From IMG/VR virus record IMGVR_UViG_3300046004_001125, positions 1-40,813 of that record: a stretch of 40,813 nt of DNA; one strand, written 5' to 3'. The position numbers and the translations under genes were made by a program. Below the pieces are notes generated by a model, which was given only the letters and a program-made list of their open reading frames with translations, was not told the DNA's origin and did not search any database. Positions within the stretch are counted from its first letter, which is position 1; every line of letters begins with the position of its first letter. The DNA is from a virus. Below are positions 19,199 through 26,796 of the stretch, piece after piece.

Positions 19199-19657
19199 TT
19201 AGCGCTTCTTGCGGTAAGCGATCTCGACGTCGAACGAGGCTCCGGCGTTGGTCGTTGTGACCACCGTAAGGAAGACACGCAGGGCATCAGTCTTGCCAAG
19301 GACGGGACGAATAAGGGCGTCATTTGCCACATACGCGACCTTTTCTGCTCCGGTGTAAGACACGGCAGTGGTCAAGTCGGCAGCAGTCCCGGCAGCGTTT
19401 ACTTTTTGCAGTTTTTTGGTGATGCTAAAAGTGCCAGTCACTTTGCGGTTAAAGCAAAGTTCTGGGATGATTTCAATGTTGTCAGCGGGAAGTTGGCTGG
19501 TAAGGACGATATTGCTGTCAGCGTCCTCAGTGCCAGTAAGGGTTACGCGGAACTTGGCGTAGCGCACTTCTTGCTCCACTGCCGCTTGATCGACGACGGT
19601 GTAGAGGGATGGTGTGCGGCGCTTTGTTTCAATATCAGAGTAGAAGGTAGAAGGCAT
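19199..19657 (-). CDS. Capsid-associated protein, possible decoration or stabilising protein
   Basis: A 152-residue, beta-strand-rich protein encoded 42 bases after the major capsid gene and closed by a strong terminator, so it is probably made in large amounts with the capsid. The sequence (RYAKFRVTLTGTEDADSN, later RVFLTVVTTTNAGASFDVEIAYRKK) looks like a beta sandwich. I do not recognise the family. The leader AAAAACATC before ATG resembles that of the capsid gene (ATAACATC), with no Shine-Dalgarno. A head decoration role is inferred from position and expected abundance. Confidence 0.7.
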   Translation of the reverse strand: MPSTFYSDIETKRRTPSLYTVVDQAAVEQEVRYAKFRVTLTGTEDADSNIVLTSQLPADNIEIIPELCFNRKVTGTFSITKKLQKVNAAGTAADLTTAVSYTGAEKVAYVANDALIRPVLGKTDALRVFLTVVTTTNAGASFDVEIAYRKKR

Positions 19658-19699
19658 GATGTTTTTCTAGTTAAGGGGTAGGGGTTTCATGGCTTGCGA

Positions 19700-20647
19700 T
19701 TAAGGGGACTCATCGCAGTAGATGACCTGCACTTTTTCGTCCTTTACGCGAACGGCACCAAAAGCAGCGTAGCTCATGATCTGGAGAGCATGGCGCTTGG
19801 TGGGAAGCTTGTCGATCTCAAGTCGCTGGGAGATCGGAGAGACCTTAAAGGCGGACTTGGTGAATGCAACGCAGGTGCGGACGTCGGTGCTGGCGCTACC
19901 AGTGGTGAACAGACGGTTGCTGATGATGGTGTTAAAGCCCATCAGCTTGGTCGGCTTGCCGGTCTGGCTATCGGAGAGCCACTGACCAACGATCTTGGCC
20001 CAGATGTCGTTCGGAGCGGCAGCAACGAAAGTGACGAGGTCCAGCTTCTGGCGAGGGCTGATGGCGAGGTAAAGCTCTTCCTGCTCGACGTCCACTTCAG
20101 CGGTCTCAAAGCGTTTTACGGCTTCCAGAATCTTGTACGGGGTCAGACCAATGTTGGTGGCAGCACCAGTCAGAGCGTAGTTCACTGCAATCTCAGAGGT
20201 AGCAGGAAGGGCAATGCTGGTGTTGAACGGATCGGCACCACCAAGGCTGGCGGCAGTGGCGGCTTCGATGAACACGGAGTCCATCTTGCGGTTCAAGCCA
20301 GCCTTCATGTTCATGATGATATCAGAATCAGGAAGGGCTTGGGTGTTGAGCCACTGGTTGTCCCATTGGTCGCGCTTGATGCCGACTTCAAACTGGCGCT
20401 GGTAGCCTTTGCGCTTACCACCACCAACGTCGGACGGGTTGCTGTCGCCAAAGCGTTGACCAGTGGTCTCAGCAGCTTCGATGATATCAAGGTCGGTCCA
20501 AACGTATTCTTTGGAGGACCAAGCGGATTCAAGGGTGCCAGCAGAAGCGAACTTCTGATTGGCTTGTTGCAGTTCCATTTCCCATTGGGTGGAGAACTGT
20601 CGGCGGAAGTGATCGGGGATCGTGAGTGAAGCAGAATAATCGGACAT
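19700..20647 (-). CDS. Major capsid protein
   Basis: A 315-residue protein. The N-terminal pattern (PDHFRRQFSTQWEMELQQANQ), the charged loop with KRKGYQRQFEVGIKRDQW, the repeated Ala/Thr-rich segments and the C-terminal VRVKDEKVQVIYCDESP fit the HK97-fold capsid proteins of T7-order podoviruses other than T7 itself. The position after a scaffold gene supports this. It has its own long 5' region (202 bases after the scaffold stop) with a terminator and a possible RNA structure, and starts after ACTCACATAACATC without a Shine-Dalgarno. That is surprising for what should be the most abundant protein. Confidence 0.88.
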   Translation of the reverse strand: MSDYSASLTIPDHFRRQFSTQWEMELQQANQKFASAGTLESAWSSKEYVWTDLDIIEAAETTGQRFGDSNPSDVGGGKRKGYQRQFEVGIKRDQWDNQWLNTQALPDSDIIMNMKAGLNRKMDSVFIEAATAASLGGADPFNTSIALPATSEIAVNYALTGAATNIGLTPYKILEAVKRFETAEVDVEQEELYLAISPRQKLDLVTFVAAAPNDIWAKIVGQWLSDSQTGKPTKLMGFNTIISNRLFTTGSASTDVRTCVAFTKSAFKVSPISQRLEIDKLPTKRHALQIMSYAAFGAVRVKDEKVQVIYCDESP

Positions 20648-20683
20648 GATGTTATGTGAGTGAGAATTTCAATCTCGCTGCAT

Positions 20684-20744
20684 CATCCGGTAGGCCGGTC
20701 TCGGGCCGTATCTGCTGCGCCGACTTGGAGAGTTAAGCCGGATG
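20684..20744 (-). promoter_or_regulatory. Possible structured 5' leader of the capsid mRNA
   Basis: CATCCGG (minus, 20738-20744) can pair with CCGGATG (20684-20690), enclosing 47 bases that contain further GC-rich complementary pieces (GGCC...GGCC, CGG...CCG). This lies between the upstream terminator and the capsid start. It could be a stabilising or regulatory leader. A promoter must lie nearby if the terminator works, but I find no good sigma-70 consensus. Confidence 0.4.
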
Positions 20745-20800
20745 TCCGGGACTCAGTCGTGCATCACTACGGGATACCCTTATTTCCAATTGCAAGACAG

Positions 20801-20833
20801 AAAAAGAGCCGCCCCGGAACTTTCCAGAGCGGC
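20801..20833 (-). terminator. Intrinsic terminator between scaffold and capsid genes
   Basis: The arms GCCGCTCTGGAA and TTCCGGGGCGGC (minus strand) pair over 12 positions with two G-U pairs and a very short loop, followed by TCTTTTTC. It sits 17 bases after the scaffold stop. It would separate upstream head gene expression from the capsid operon. Confidence 0.75.
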
Positions 20834-20849
20834 CCTGATTCGATTGACG

Positions 20850-21746
20850 TCAAGTTGGTGATGCCTGTTTCCACAGTGCAGCGACCTTTGCTCGGACTGC
20901 TGCCGAGTTGGGGTGACTAGCGTTGCGGAAGGCTTCGTACTCTGGGTTGCTCTTGTCTCCCATGATTGATTTGGCGAGTTGTTCCGGCCCGAGGTTGGCA
21001 ACGGCTGCACCACTGACCAGTTTCGACTCACCGAGTTGACCGGCAAGCTGGGCGAAGGCAGCAGTCATGTCTACTCCAGCAAAGAGTGGGGACTTGGGAT
21101 CAAATAGTTCCCGTGCGTTGGGTAGATTCATCGTGGTCGCCAACCGGGCAGCAAGGGACAGGTGAGTGTCCACCTTGTCGCCCCAGCGTTTTGCCATCTC
21201 GCCCCGCTCGTACTCGGCCAATTGAGCCGCCTCCGCTTGCTGTGACGCCGTCGCACCAGTCAGCCTGTCCATGTCATACTGCACCAAGGCTTGAGCCTGC
21301 TTAGGGGTCAATCCAAGCTCGTGCGCCTTGTTGGCGAAGGCTTTGGCCGCGTCGTCGCTCCATTCAACGCCGTCAGGCAACGCGGATGGCTTGTCGAACT
21401 TGTAGCCATCAACGGTTTCTGGCACTCCGTAGAGCTTCTTGAGTTCACTCTGGTATGCCGCCTGTACTTCCGGCGCAGCATCAGCGGCAGGAATGGTCAG
21501 ACCGGGCGGCTTCGCCCTGGCTGCGGTCATGTTCTCCTTGAGGCTCTTGGTGATTCCCTTGAGGTCTTTGAAGTTGGCAAGCAGGGCGCGATCCTCTTCG
21601 TAGTCGGCAGGAAGCTTGGTCTGCCACTCCGGCACGAACTGACCGTCCGGCGTGAAAATGGATTGCTGCCATGGCGCATCCACTGGTGCGGCGGCAACTG
21701 GTGCGGCTGGGGTTGTCTGTTCGACGGGTACTAGTTCTTCGGGCAT
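20850..21746 (-). CDS. Scaffolding (capsid assembly) protein
   Basis: A 298-residue protein, acidic and helical, with an Ala/Pro-rich N-terminus and several segments typical of podovirus scaffolds: PEWQTKLPADYEEDRALLANFKD (cited in part), YGVPETVDGYKF, and WSDDAAKAFANKAHELGLTPKQAQ (cited in part). It lies directly upstream of the capsid gene, as expected. I chose the start MPEELVPVE at 21744-21746, which follows a C/A-rich leader (ACCAAAACCAACACAACC), rather than the upstream in-frame ATG inside the overlapping small gene. A terminator follows its stop. Confidence 0.85.
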   Translation of the reverse strand: MPEELVPVEQTTPAAPVAAAPVDAPWQQSIFTPDGQFVPEWQTKLPADYEEDRALLANFKDLKGITKSLKENMTAARAKPPGLTIPAADAAPEVQAAYQSELKKLYGVPETVDGYKFDKPSALPDGVEWSDDAAKAFANKAHELGLTPKQAQALVQYDMDRLTGATASQQAEAAQLAEYERGEMAKRWGDKVDTHLSLAARLATTMNLPNARELFDPKSPLFAGVDMTAAFAQLAGQLGESKLVSGAAVANLGPEQLAKSIMGDKSNPEYEAFRNASHPNSAAVRAKVAALWKQASPT

Positions 21747-21763
21747 GGTTGTGTTGGTTTTGG

Positions 21764-21961
21764 TTAGATTAGGTGGCCGTACTTGGCCTTCCACTCGACG
21801 ACGGCAGGGGTCTTAGTCCCCTCCGATAAAGTCATCGGTGGGCACGGAGGGATCGGTGCCCTCGTGCGTTGCCCCACTTCCGCTGGTTCGTAGTCTTGCT
21901 TTGCGGGAGGGCTTACCGGCTTCCTGTTGTATGGCCGTTTCTGGCGTGATGGTTGGTTCAT
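21764..21961 (-). CDS. 65-residue protein in an overlapping frame
   Basis: This frame opens at an ATG (21959-21961) preceded by a C/A-rich leader (CATCAACCATCCTTAACC), like other uncoupled genes here, and runs 149 bases inside the 3' end of the 135-residue gene before ending 17 bases before the scaffold start. The product is basic and Pro-rich at first, then ends with KTPAVVEWKAKYGHLI, which looks like the Thr-Pro-x-Val-x-x-Trp motif of small proteins seen in other podovirus head regions. That ending, and the fact that it fills the gap before the scaffold gene, favour a real gene. It is not proven. Confidence 0.5.
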   Translation of the reverse strand: MNQPSRQKRPYNRKPVSPPAKQDYEPAEVGQRTRAPIPPCPPMTLSEGTKTPAVVEWKAKYGHLI

Positions 21962-22220
21962 GGTTAAGGATGGTTGATGCGGTGGCTTCTGCTTCGCTGT
22001 AGCGCAGGAGCAGGTTGACCACATCGGCGCGGCCAATCTTGCGGTAGGTCTCCAAAGCATCCTTGCCCACCGGAGCAAAGTAAGGATGCGCGACGGAGCA
22101 CAGCGCCTTCTTCAGGATCACGCCGGACTGACCGGAGAACGCACTGCGGCAGGCAGCGGCGAACTCGTCCAACGGGATCGTCTGGAACAGTGCCTGCTCA
22201 AGTGGAGTTAAGGTGCCCAC
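21813..22220 (-). CDS. Head-region protein of unknown function
   Basis: A 135-residue protein starting at a GTG that overlaps the portal stop (TAGTG). The N-terminal about 85 residues look structured and helical (LEQALFQTIPLDEFAAACR, later DALETYRKIGRADVVNLLLRY, cited in part). The last about 45 residues are low-complexity and polar, and that is exactly where a second frame overlaps. The position between portal and scaffold suggests a role in head assembly. I do not recognise the family. Confidence 0.7.
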   Translation of the reverse strand: MGTLTPLEQALFQTIPLDEFAAACRSAFSGQSGVILKKALCSVAHPYFAPVGKDALETYRKIGRADVVNLLLRYSEAEATASTILNHEPTITPETAIQQEAGKPSRKARLRTSGSGATHEGTDPSVPTDDFIGGD

Positions 22221-23854
22221 TACGCTGCGCCTCCCATTGCTCCTGCGGCTTGCATTGCCAGTTCAGGGTTCTTGACTGCTGCCTCGGTAATAGCTTCCTG
22301 CTGCTGTGCCATTTGCTGAGCTTCTGCCCGTGCCTGCTGCATCATAGCCTTGTCCTCAAGGGATCGGAAGTACTTGGAAGGCACTCCTTTGCCGCGACCA
22401 ATGTCACGCTGTGCAGCAGACAAGTCCCAGTCGTCCAGTAGTTCTGGCTGGGCTTGAATCAGCGGGAAGAACGTCTCAATGGTGCTGGCAAACGCCTGCT
22501 CCTTTTGCGCTTCGATGGCTTGAGACATCCGGCTGATCTGGATCGTCTGAGGGTACAGCAAACGCCACTGACCGGCGGCATCCTGAATGAAGGCTTCCTG
22601 CGGCGGTTGTGGGAACCGTCCCGCTTGGAAGAGGATCATGAAGACACGCTCCAGCAGTGGATTGATCAAGTCCGTGGTCAGCAGAGTGAATGCCGGTGAA
22701 ATGCGTGCCAATTGCTCTGCCTGCCGTGCCCTGACCTCGGTGGCGGTGACTTGCCGTTCAAGGTTGGCGAACTGCTCAAACAGCGGCATGTGGAAGGCCC
22801 GCTTGATGCGAGTGTCCACCCGGTTCACGAGGTCCAGTCCCACCCGGTAGTCGGAAGGATCGGCCCAGACTTGTGGGGCATCGCTCATGTCGCTGACCTG
22901 AGTAACTCCACCCGGCCCAAGGTCCACCATGCCAACGGCTCCGGTCTTGGTGATGACCCGAGGATTGACCTTCAGGTTGGCCATTGCTGCCATCAGGCTT
23001 TCAAGGTAGTTGCTCCCGCGAATGTCAGCAATTGACAGCATCGCAGGGGAGACTCCGTAGGGCGATTCCTCGCTCCACTTGAGCCAGCGGGAGACCATCA
23101 CCGGCATCGACTCAAAGCCGTCTTCCTTGACGATGGTCTTGCTGTGCTGGTGCAGATAACAAGACGCAATCGGCATGCCCATTGGCCCACCGGCAGGGTT
23201 GCGGTCCTTGCGGTCCCGAGGGTACACGGCATGGATAAACTGGTGCTTTGTGTGCCGCTTGTTGCCTTCGACGTCCTTGATGCAGACGGCAGGTGCCTGA
23301 TCTCCAAACTGCTCAACCGCTTGGTTGGCAGTAAGAGTGAAGAAGCGGAAGACGCGATCCACGGTTCCTTCGTCGTTCTCGGCACAGGCAAATGTGCCAG
23401 CGTGCCAGCATCGGAAGTTGAGCGGACGATCCTTCCCGGCTTCGGCGGACAAACCAACGGTGCCAAACGCACCAAGGTCCAGATACCCGAGGTGGACAGC
23501 GTGGTAAAAGTTGCTGTTGGCTAGTGCTTTGTGTGCTCTCGCGGTGCAATCTGAAAGCCACATGTTGACTGCCTCGCTGCCGTTGACTGACTCGTTGGCT
23601 TCCCACTGGAACCAGTTTTGCTGGCTTGGGGTGACCCATGAGGTCATGCCGCTTGCCAGCGTATTGAGCGCATCGACAGCAACGTCAGACTGTAGCCTAG
23701 TGTCCTCGGTGAAACTGCTGCCCTGCTGAGTGAAGCCCAGCCTGCGGAGCGGCAATGCATGGTCAGCGCACTGCTGCCAGATGCTCTGGAAGCATGACAT
23801 TTCTGCCTGCAACTGTGCAGCCTCTAGGGAGAGTTTCTCGGCTTTTGCGTCCAT
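22220..23854 (-). CDS. Portal protein (T7 gp8-like head-tail connector)
   Basis: A 544-residue protein, the usual size of the Head-tail_con family. Family features: an N-terminal helical segment with CADHALPLRR, then LNTLASGMTSWVTPSQQNWF, DLGAFGTVGL, then YGVSPAMLSIADIRGSNYLE, and the long helix ERQVTATEVRARQAEQLA, followed by INPLLERVFMIL. A Gln/Ala-rich helix closes it. It forms the DNA entry ring. The ATG overlaps the previous stop (TAATG), and its own stop overlaps a GTG start. Confidence 0.93.
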   Translation of the reverse strand: MDAKAEKLSLEAAQLQAEMSCFQSIWQQCADHALPLRRLGFTQQGSSFTEDTRLQSDVAVDALNTLASGMTSWVTPSQQNWFQWEANESVNGSEAVNMWLSDCTARAHKALANSNFYHAVHLGYLDLGAFGTVGLSAEAGKDRPLNFRCWHAGTFACAENDEGTVDRVFRFFTLTANQAVEQFGDQAPAVCIKDVEGNKRHTKHQFIHAVYPRDRKDRNPAGGPMGMPIASCYLHQHSKTIVKEDGFESMPVMVSRWLKWSEESPYGVSPAMLSIADIRGSNYLESLMAAMANLKVNPRVITKTGAVGMVDLGPGGVTQVSDMSDAPQVWADPSDYRVGLDLVNRVDTRIKRAFHMPLFEQFANLERQVTATEVRARQAEQLARISPAFTLLTTDLINPLLERVFMILFQAGRFPQPPQEAFIQDAAGQWRLLYPQTIQISRMSQAIEAQKEQAFASTIETFFPLIQAQPELLDDWDLSAAQRDIGRGKGVPSKYFRSLEDKAMMQQARAEAQQMAQQQEAITEAAVKNPELAMQAAGAMGGAA

Positions 23855-24180
23855 TAGTAGCTAGTTGCGCCACCCAGCATGGCGGTAGGGTTGTTTGCCA
23901 CCATGCCTGATGCCATGCCCTGCACTCCGCTCGGAGTCACGCTCTGATTGAACCCATACTTCCGGCGGCGACTCATCCGCATCTCACGCCCAGCGGCAGC
24001 AACGTCGGCACTGGACCGGGTCGGACTAGGAGCAGGCGCTTCGTATGTAGGCAACTGGACGGCTTCAGCCTGCTTCATCTGCTGCTGCATCATTTTCATC
24101 TGGGTGTTGAAGTTCTTCTGCGACTGCTGGTTCGCCTGCTTCTGCTGCTTGACGGCTTTGTCGTTGTTGGGTTTTTTCAT
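23854..24180 (-). CDS. Small Gln-rich protein before the portal
   Basis: A 108-residue protein with a Lys/Gln-rich N-terminus (KQQKQANQQSQKNF), a Met/Gln stretch, a Pro-rich hinge and a C-terminal part with GREMRMSRRRKYGFNQSV and a Gly/Met tail ending LGGATSY. Short proteins of this type sit beside the portal gene in several podoviruses, where they may be minor virion components. The start lies 116 bases inside the preceding gene in another frame, in the context AATCGATGAAAAAACCC. The stop shares a base with the portal ATG. Confidence 0.7.
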   Translation of the reverse strand: MKKPNNDKAVKQQKQANQQSQKNFNTQMKMMQQQMKQAEAVQLPTYEAPAPSPTRSSADVAAAGREMRMSRRRKYGFNQSVTPSGVQGMASGMVANNPTAMLGGATSY

Positions 24181-24526
24181 CGATTTTGCTGATCAGGTTG
24201 GCCAATTGATACCACTTTGGGTTACCCCTTCTCGTAAAAGCAAGCCAATCCTTGCTCGGCCAAGTGCCGGATCGAACCAATCCAACCACTCTGCGTAAGT
24301 CACCAACCATGAGCCAGATGTACCATGCGTCGCCTGCTGTATCGATTTCCCACGGATCGTCTAATTTATCCTCGGGCCAATCGCTACGGACGGGACGGAA
24401 AAGCAGCACAAAATCATCTGATGCAATCAAAGTGCCACCACTGGCTAAATGAGCGGTGACGTCCTCAATCCAGCTTGATCCGCCAACTGCGGCGGTCATC
24501 TCTTCCGCTTTGTCCCATGCATTCAT
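24065..24526 (-). CDS. Phage protein of unknown function between endonuclease and portal region
   Basis: A 153-residue protein. The first about 115 residues look like a compact alpha/beta domain (GGTLIASDDFVLLFRPV, DAWYIWLMVGDLRRVVGLV, WLAFTRRGNPKWYQL). Proteins with this DDFV...WYI...WY pattern occur near the terminase and portal genes of other podoviruses. Some are thought to be GNAT-related, but I see no acetyl-CoA motif. The last about 38 residues are polar and overlap the next gene out of frame. The ATG overlaps the stop of the HNH gene (ATGA), so the endonuclease insertion left translation coupling intact. Confidence 0.65.
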   Translation of the reverse strand: MNAWDKAEEMTAAVGGSSWIEDVTAHLASGGTLIASDDFVLLFRPVRSDWPEDKLDDPWEIDTAGDAWYIWLMVGDLRRVVGLVRSGTWPSKDWLAFTRRGNPKWYQLANLISKIDEKTQQRQSRQAAEAGEPAVAEELQHPDENDAAADEAG

Positions 24527-25038
24527 GAAGCGCAGGCAAATTGCCCGTGATGAATGCTTGCTGCCTCTCTGTAGGCGTGTGCAGCGTCTTCAATGGCGTC
24601 AAAATCCCCAAGGAATTTGCGTTTTCCGGCAATTGTTATTTGAACTCTCCATCGGTTCCCGACTTTATATGCCCCTTTAACCCCAGAGGAGTTGTTCTTG
24701 TATGGTCCCTTATTGTAGCTATTTTGATTGCTTGTAGCCAAGCGCAGGTTGCAAATTCGGTCGTCAGCAGAATTCCTATTGATGTGATCAATTTCATTTG
24801 GTGGCCAGTAGCCATTGGCTGCAAACCAGATAATCGCCGACCTTTGGGAAAACCGGCCATTAATGCAGATTCTCCAATAGTTTCCTACAAGCCCTCCAGC
24901 TACGTCACCTGCAAATGCCCCACCTTTTCTATTTACCTTCCATATCACCTCACCCGTTTCCGGGTTGCAGTGAAATAGATCAATAATGGTCTGATGGCAC
25001 GGATGTGCTCGGGCTTTTGCATGGGTGGATTTCTTCAC
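24523..25038 (-). CDS. HNH homing-type endonuclease with AP2 domain
   Basis: A 171-residue protein with a GTG start at 25036-25038. The HNH core is visible: NEIDHINRN at about 82-89, then ICNLRLAT and NQNSYNK. A C-terminal AP2-like DNA-binding domain follows at about 118-162 (SGVKGAYKVGNRWRVQI, GDFDAIEDAAHAYREAA). This domain pair is typical of free-standing phage homing endonucleases. The gene is richer in A and T than its neighbours and interrupts the usual terminase-portal order, which suggests insertion. It has a promoter-like sequence of its own. Confidence 0.85.
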   Translation of the reverse strand: MKKSTHAKARAHPCHQTIIDLFHCNPETGEVIWKVNRKGGAFAGDVAGGLVGNYWRICINGRFSQRSAIIWFAANGYWPPNEIDHINRNSADDRICNLRLATSNQNSYNKGPYKNNSSGVKGAYKVGNRWRVQITIAGKRKFLGDFDAIEDAAHAYREAASIHHGQFACAS

Positions 25039-25044
25039 CCTACA

Positions 25045-25074
25045 TTTATAAGCTACCTCTATTTAGCAATGCAA
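25045..25074 (-). promoter_or_regulatory. Possible promoter of the HNH endonuclease gene
   Basis: TTGCAT (25069-25074), an 18-base spacer and TATAAA (25045-25050) resemble a sigma-70 promoter. Transcription would start about seven bases downstream, at or next to the GTG start codon, so the message could be leaderless. This is a match by eye with a weak -35. Confidence 0.4.
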
Positions 25075-25097
25075 CAGGTATAATTCCCCATGCATGA

Positions 25098-26408
25098 CTA
25101 GGCACTGTATTTCTTCACGGTTGGAGGAGCAAAGAATTGATGCCCCAGACTATTCCGGCCCACCATCCCTTGCAGCATGGCTTCCCCAATGTAGCGGAAG
25201 GCGTCTGCCGTATGGCTTGACCAGTCATGCACCGGCTCATTGGCAATGTAGCCCTTGGCCTTGTCCTCGCGCCTGTGGTACCACTCCAGTGCGTTGATAC
25301 CGGCAGCGCACTGCGGCAGTGCAAAGCGGCAGCGGGGCAGCACCTCGCGCATCCTGCTGATGCCGTGCCAGATGTTCTGAGTGCGGGGCACCACCCGGAT
25401 GTTGGCCAACCCAGCGTTTTGCAATTCCTGCTTAAACGACAGGGAGTTCTTCTGGGTCGCCTCGGCATCGTGCGGCAGTAGGTGACCGGCGTAGCTGTAG
25501 CCCTTCTTGATCATGTGGGCCACTCGTTGTGCGGTGCCAAGTTGCAGTCCGCTGTCATGATCGATGACCCTGATCTCCCCTCCGATCTCTTGAAAATACC
25601 AGACCGCAGTGTTCTCCGGTGCCCCTAAGTCCCATGCCGTCCAGACAAGCGATCCACGCTCCCAGACGACGTCCTTGGATATCCGGTTGTCGGCCCTCGC
25701 TTCGTCCAGCAGATCAGCGTAGATGGCACCAATAAGGCCGATGGAAAAGTCGCAGTAGTACTCCTGCCGGATCATCTCCTCGCGCATGCCGGAGCGGCGT
25801 TCCTCCTGCACATCGTCGGCACTGAGTGCTCCAGTGTCCTCCACGCTGAGCCTCTCTACATGCCAGTCCGGGTTCTCCCGGTTCGTCTCCAATAAGTCAT
25901 AGAACCAGTTCTTCCCACGCGGCGTTCCGTTGAAGATGCACCATCCGCCGTTCTCCCGCAGGATCGGACGGATGTAGTCCCATGCCAGTGGGTTGTGCTG
26001 GGCTGACTCGGAGAAGATCACGCCAATGGGGTTGCCGCCAACGACGTCGAGCGTGTCGGTCCCGAGGATTTGGATCGTGCTGCCATTGACCAGCGTGATC
26101 TTCATCTGCTGCTCGTTTGTCTTCGCCACAAGCTCCGGCGGCAGGTGGTCGATCACCTTCATGCCTGAGTTGGCATCGATGTTGTCCCACATGGCTTTGC
26201 GCCCGAGGACGGCAGTGGGGAAGAAGTAGGCGTAGTTGCCCATCTTCTGCGCTGCCATGATGGCCATGATGTTGAGGAAGGTCTTGTCTTTACCCGCCCT
26301 TCGGTGCCACACGCAGATGCCCCGCTTCACGCCGTCTTGGCAGATGGCTTGCATGATGCCCCGCTGATACGGTCGAGGCTCGAACCTGTGGGGCAGGGTG
26401 ACGGTCAT
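25098..26408 (-). CDS. terL: Large terminase subunit
   Basis: A 436-residue DNA-packaging motor. ATPase part: Walker A HRRAGKDKT (35-43), Walker B IGVIFSE (128-134), coupling motif NGTPRGKN (160-167). Nuclease part: Asp in AWDLG (260), Asp in LPHDAEA (314) and an acidic residue in HDWSSHTADAFRY near 400. The length is typical for short-tailed phages that use this compact type. The ATG overlaps the small subunit gene by ATGA. Its packaging strategy (headful or cohesive) cannot be read with certainty by eye. Confidence 0.93.
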   Translation of the reverse strand: MTVTLPHRFEPRPYQRGIMQAICQDGVKRGICVWHRRAGKDKTFLNIMAIMAAQKMGNYAYFFPTAVLGRKAMWDNIDANSGMKVIDHLPPELVAKTNEQQMKITLVNGSTIQILGTDTLDVVGGNPIGVIFSESAQHNPLAWDYIRPILRENGGWCIFNGTPRGKNWFYDLLETNRENPDWHVERLSVEDTGALSADDVQEERRSGMREEMIRQEYYCDFSIGLIGAIYADLLDEARADNRISKDVVWERGSLVWTAWDLGAPENTAVWYFQEIGGEIRVIDHDSGLQLGTAQRVAHMIKKGYSYAGHLLPHDAEATQKNSLSFKQELQNAGLANIRVVPRTQNIWHGISRMREVLPRCRFALPQCAAGINALEWYHRREDKAKGYIANEPVHDWSSHTADAFRYIGEAMLQGMVGRNSLGHQFFAPPTVKKYSA

Positions 26409-26761
26409 ACCCGGTTGATGGTGATAATCAACTTGTTGTCGGAGCCGTCCGGCCCGAGTTCGTTGTCTGCTCTGATGGCGGCGATCCGGTCGTTGTCCTT
26501 CTCTGCGCCTCTGGCGATCTGGGCGAGGATCGTGCGCTTTTCGATCAGGTCCATGACTACACCACCGGCTCGGTCCTCGGCTTTCATCCTGAGTCTCTGT
26601 ATCTCAGCGGTGATTCCGGCTTTTTCCGGGTTGCGTTCTGACATGAGTCTTGCGCTGTCTTTTTCTGGGTTCTTGGATTTCGGGAATGCCTTGGCATAGG
26701 ATTCGGTGACCCCGAGTCCTGCCGCGATCCCGGCTGCAAATCTGAGTTGTCCTGCTGTCAT
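26405..26761 (-). CDS. terS: Small terminase subunit
   Basis: A 118-residue protein with the N-terminal helix-turn-helix pattern of the Terminase_2 family: TAGQLRFAAGIAAGLGVTES then YAKAFPKSKN, followed by a helical oligomerisation region (RLRMKAEDRAGGVV, EKRTILAQIARG). It would recognise the packaging site and load the large subunit encoded immediately after it (ATGA overlap). A perfect TTGACA lies 29 bases upstream of the start. Confidence 0.85.
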   Translation of the reverse strand: MTAGQLRFAAGIAAGLGVTESYAKAFPKSKNPEKDSARLMSERNPEKAGITAEIQRLRMKAEDRAGGVVMDLIEKRTILAQIARGAEKDNDRIAAIRADNELGPDGSDNKLIITINRV

Positions 26762-26769
26762 GCTTAGTA

Positions 26770-26795
26770 GTCCACGGAAACCGGGTTGCTGTCAA
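26770..26795 (-). promoter_or_regulatory. Weak candidate promoter upstream of the terminase genes
   Basis: A perfect -35 hexamer TTGACA (26790-26795) lies just after the stop of the preceding frame, but no convincing -10 follows: the best choices are ACTACT at 18 bases or TACTAA at 20. It could mark a switch to packaging and head genes, or be chance. Confidence 0.3.
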
Positions 26796-26796
26796 T

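Noticed and set aside
19694-20629. 311-codon open frame on the plus strand
   Set aside because: It is the antisense of the major capsid gene. The minus frame has capsid-like sequence and fits the gene order, so the plus frame is a codon-usage shadow.
24160-24185. Programmed -1 frameshift at AAAAAAC
   Set aside because: The codon phase of the heptamer does not match the upstream gene, and joining the two frames would need a +1 shift.
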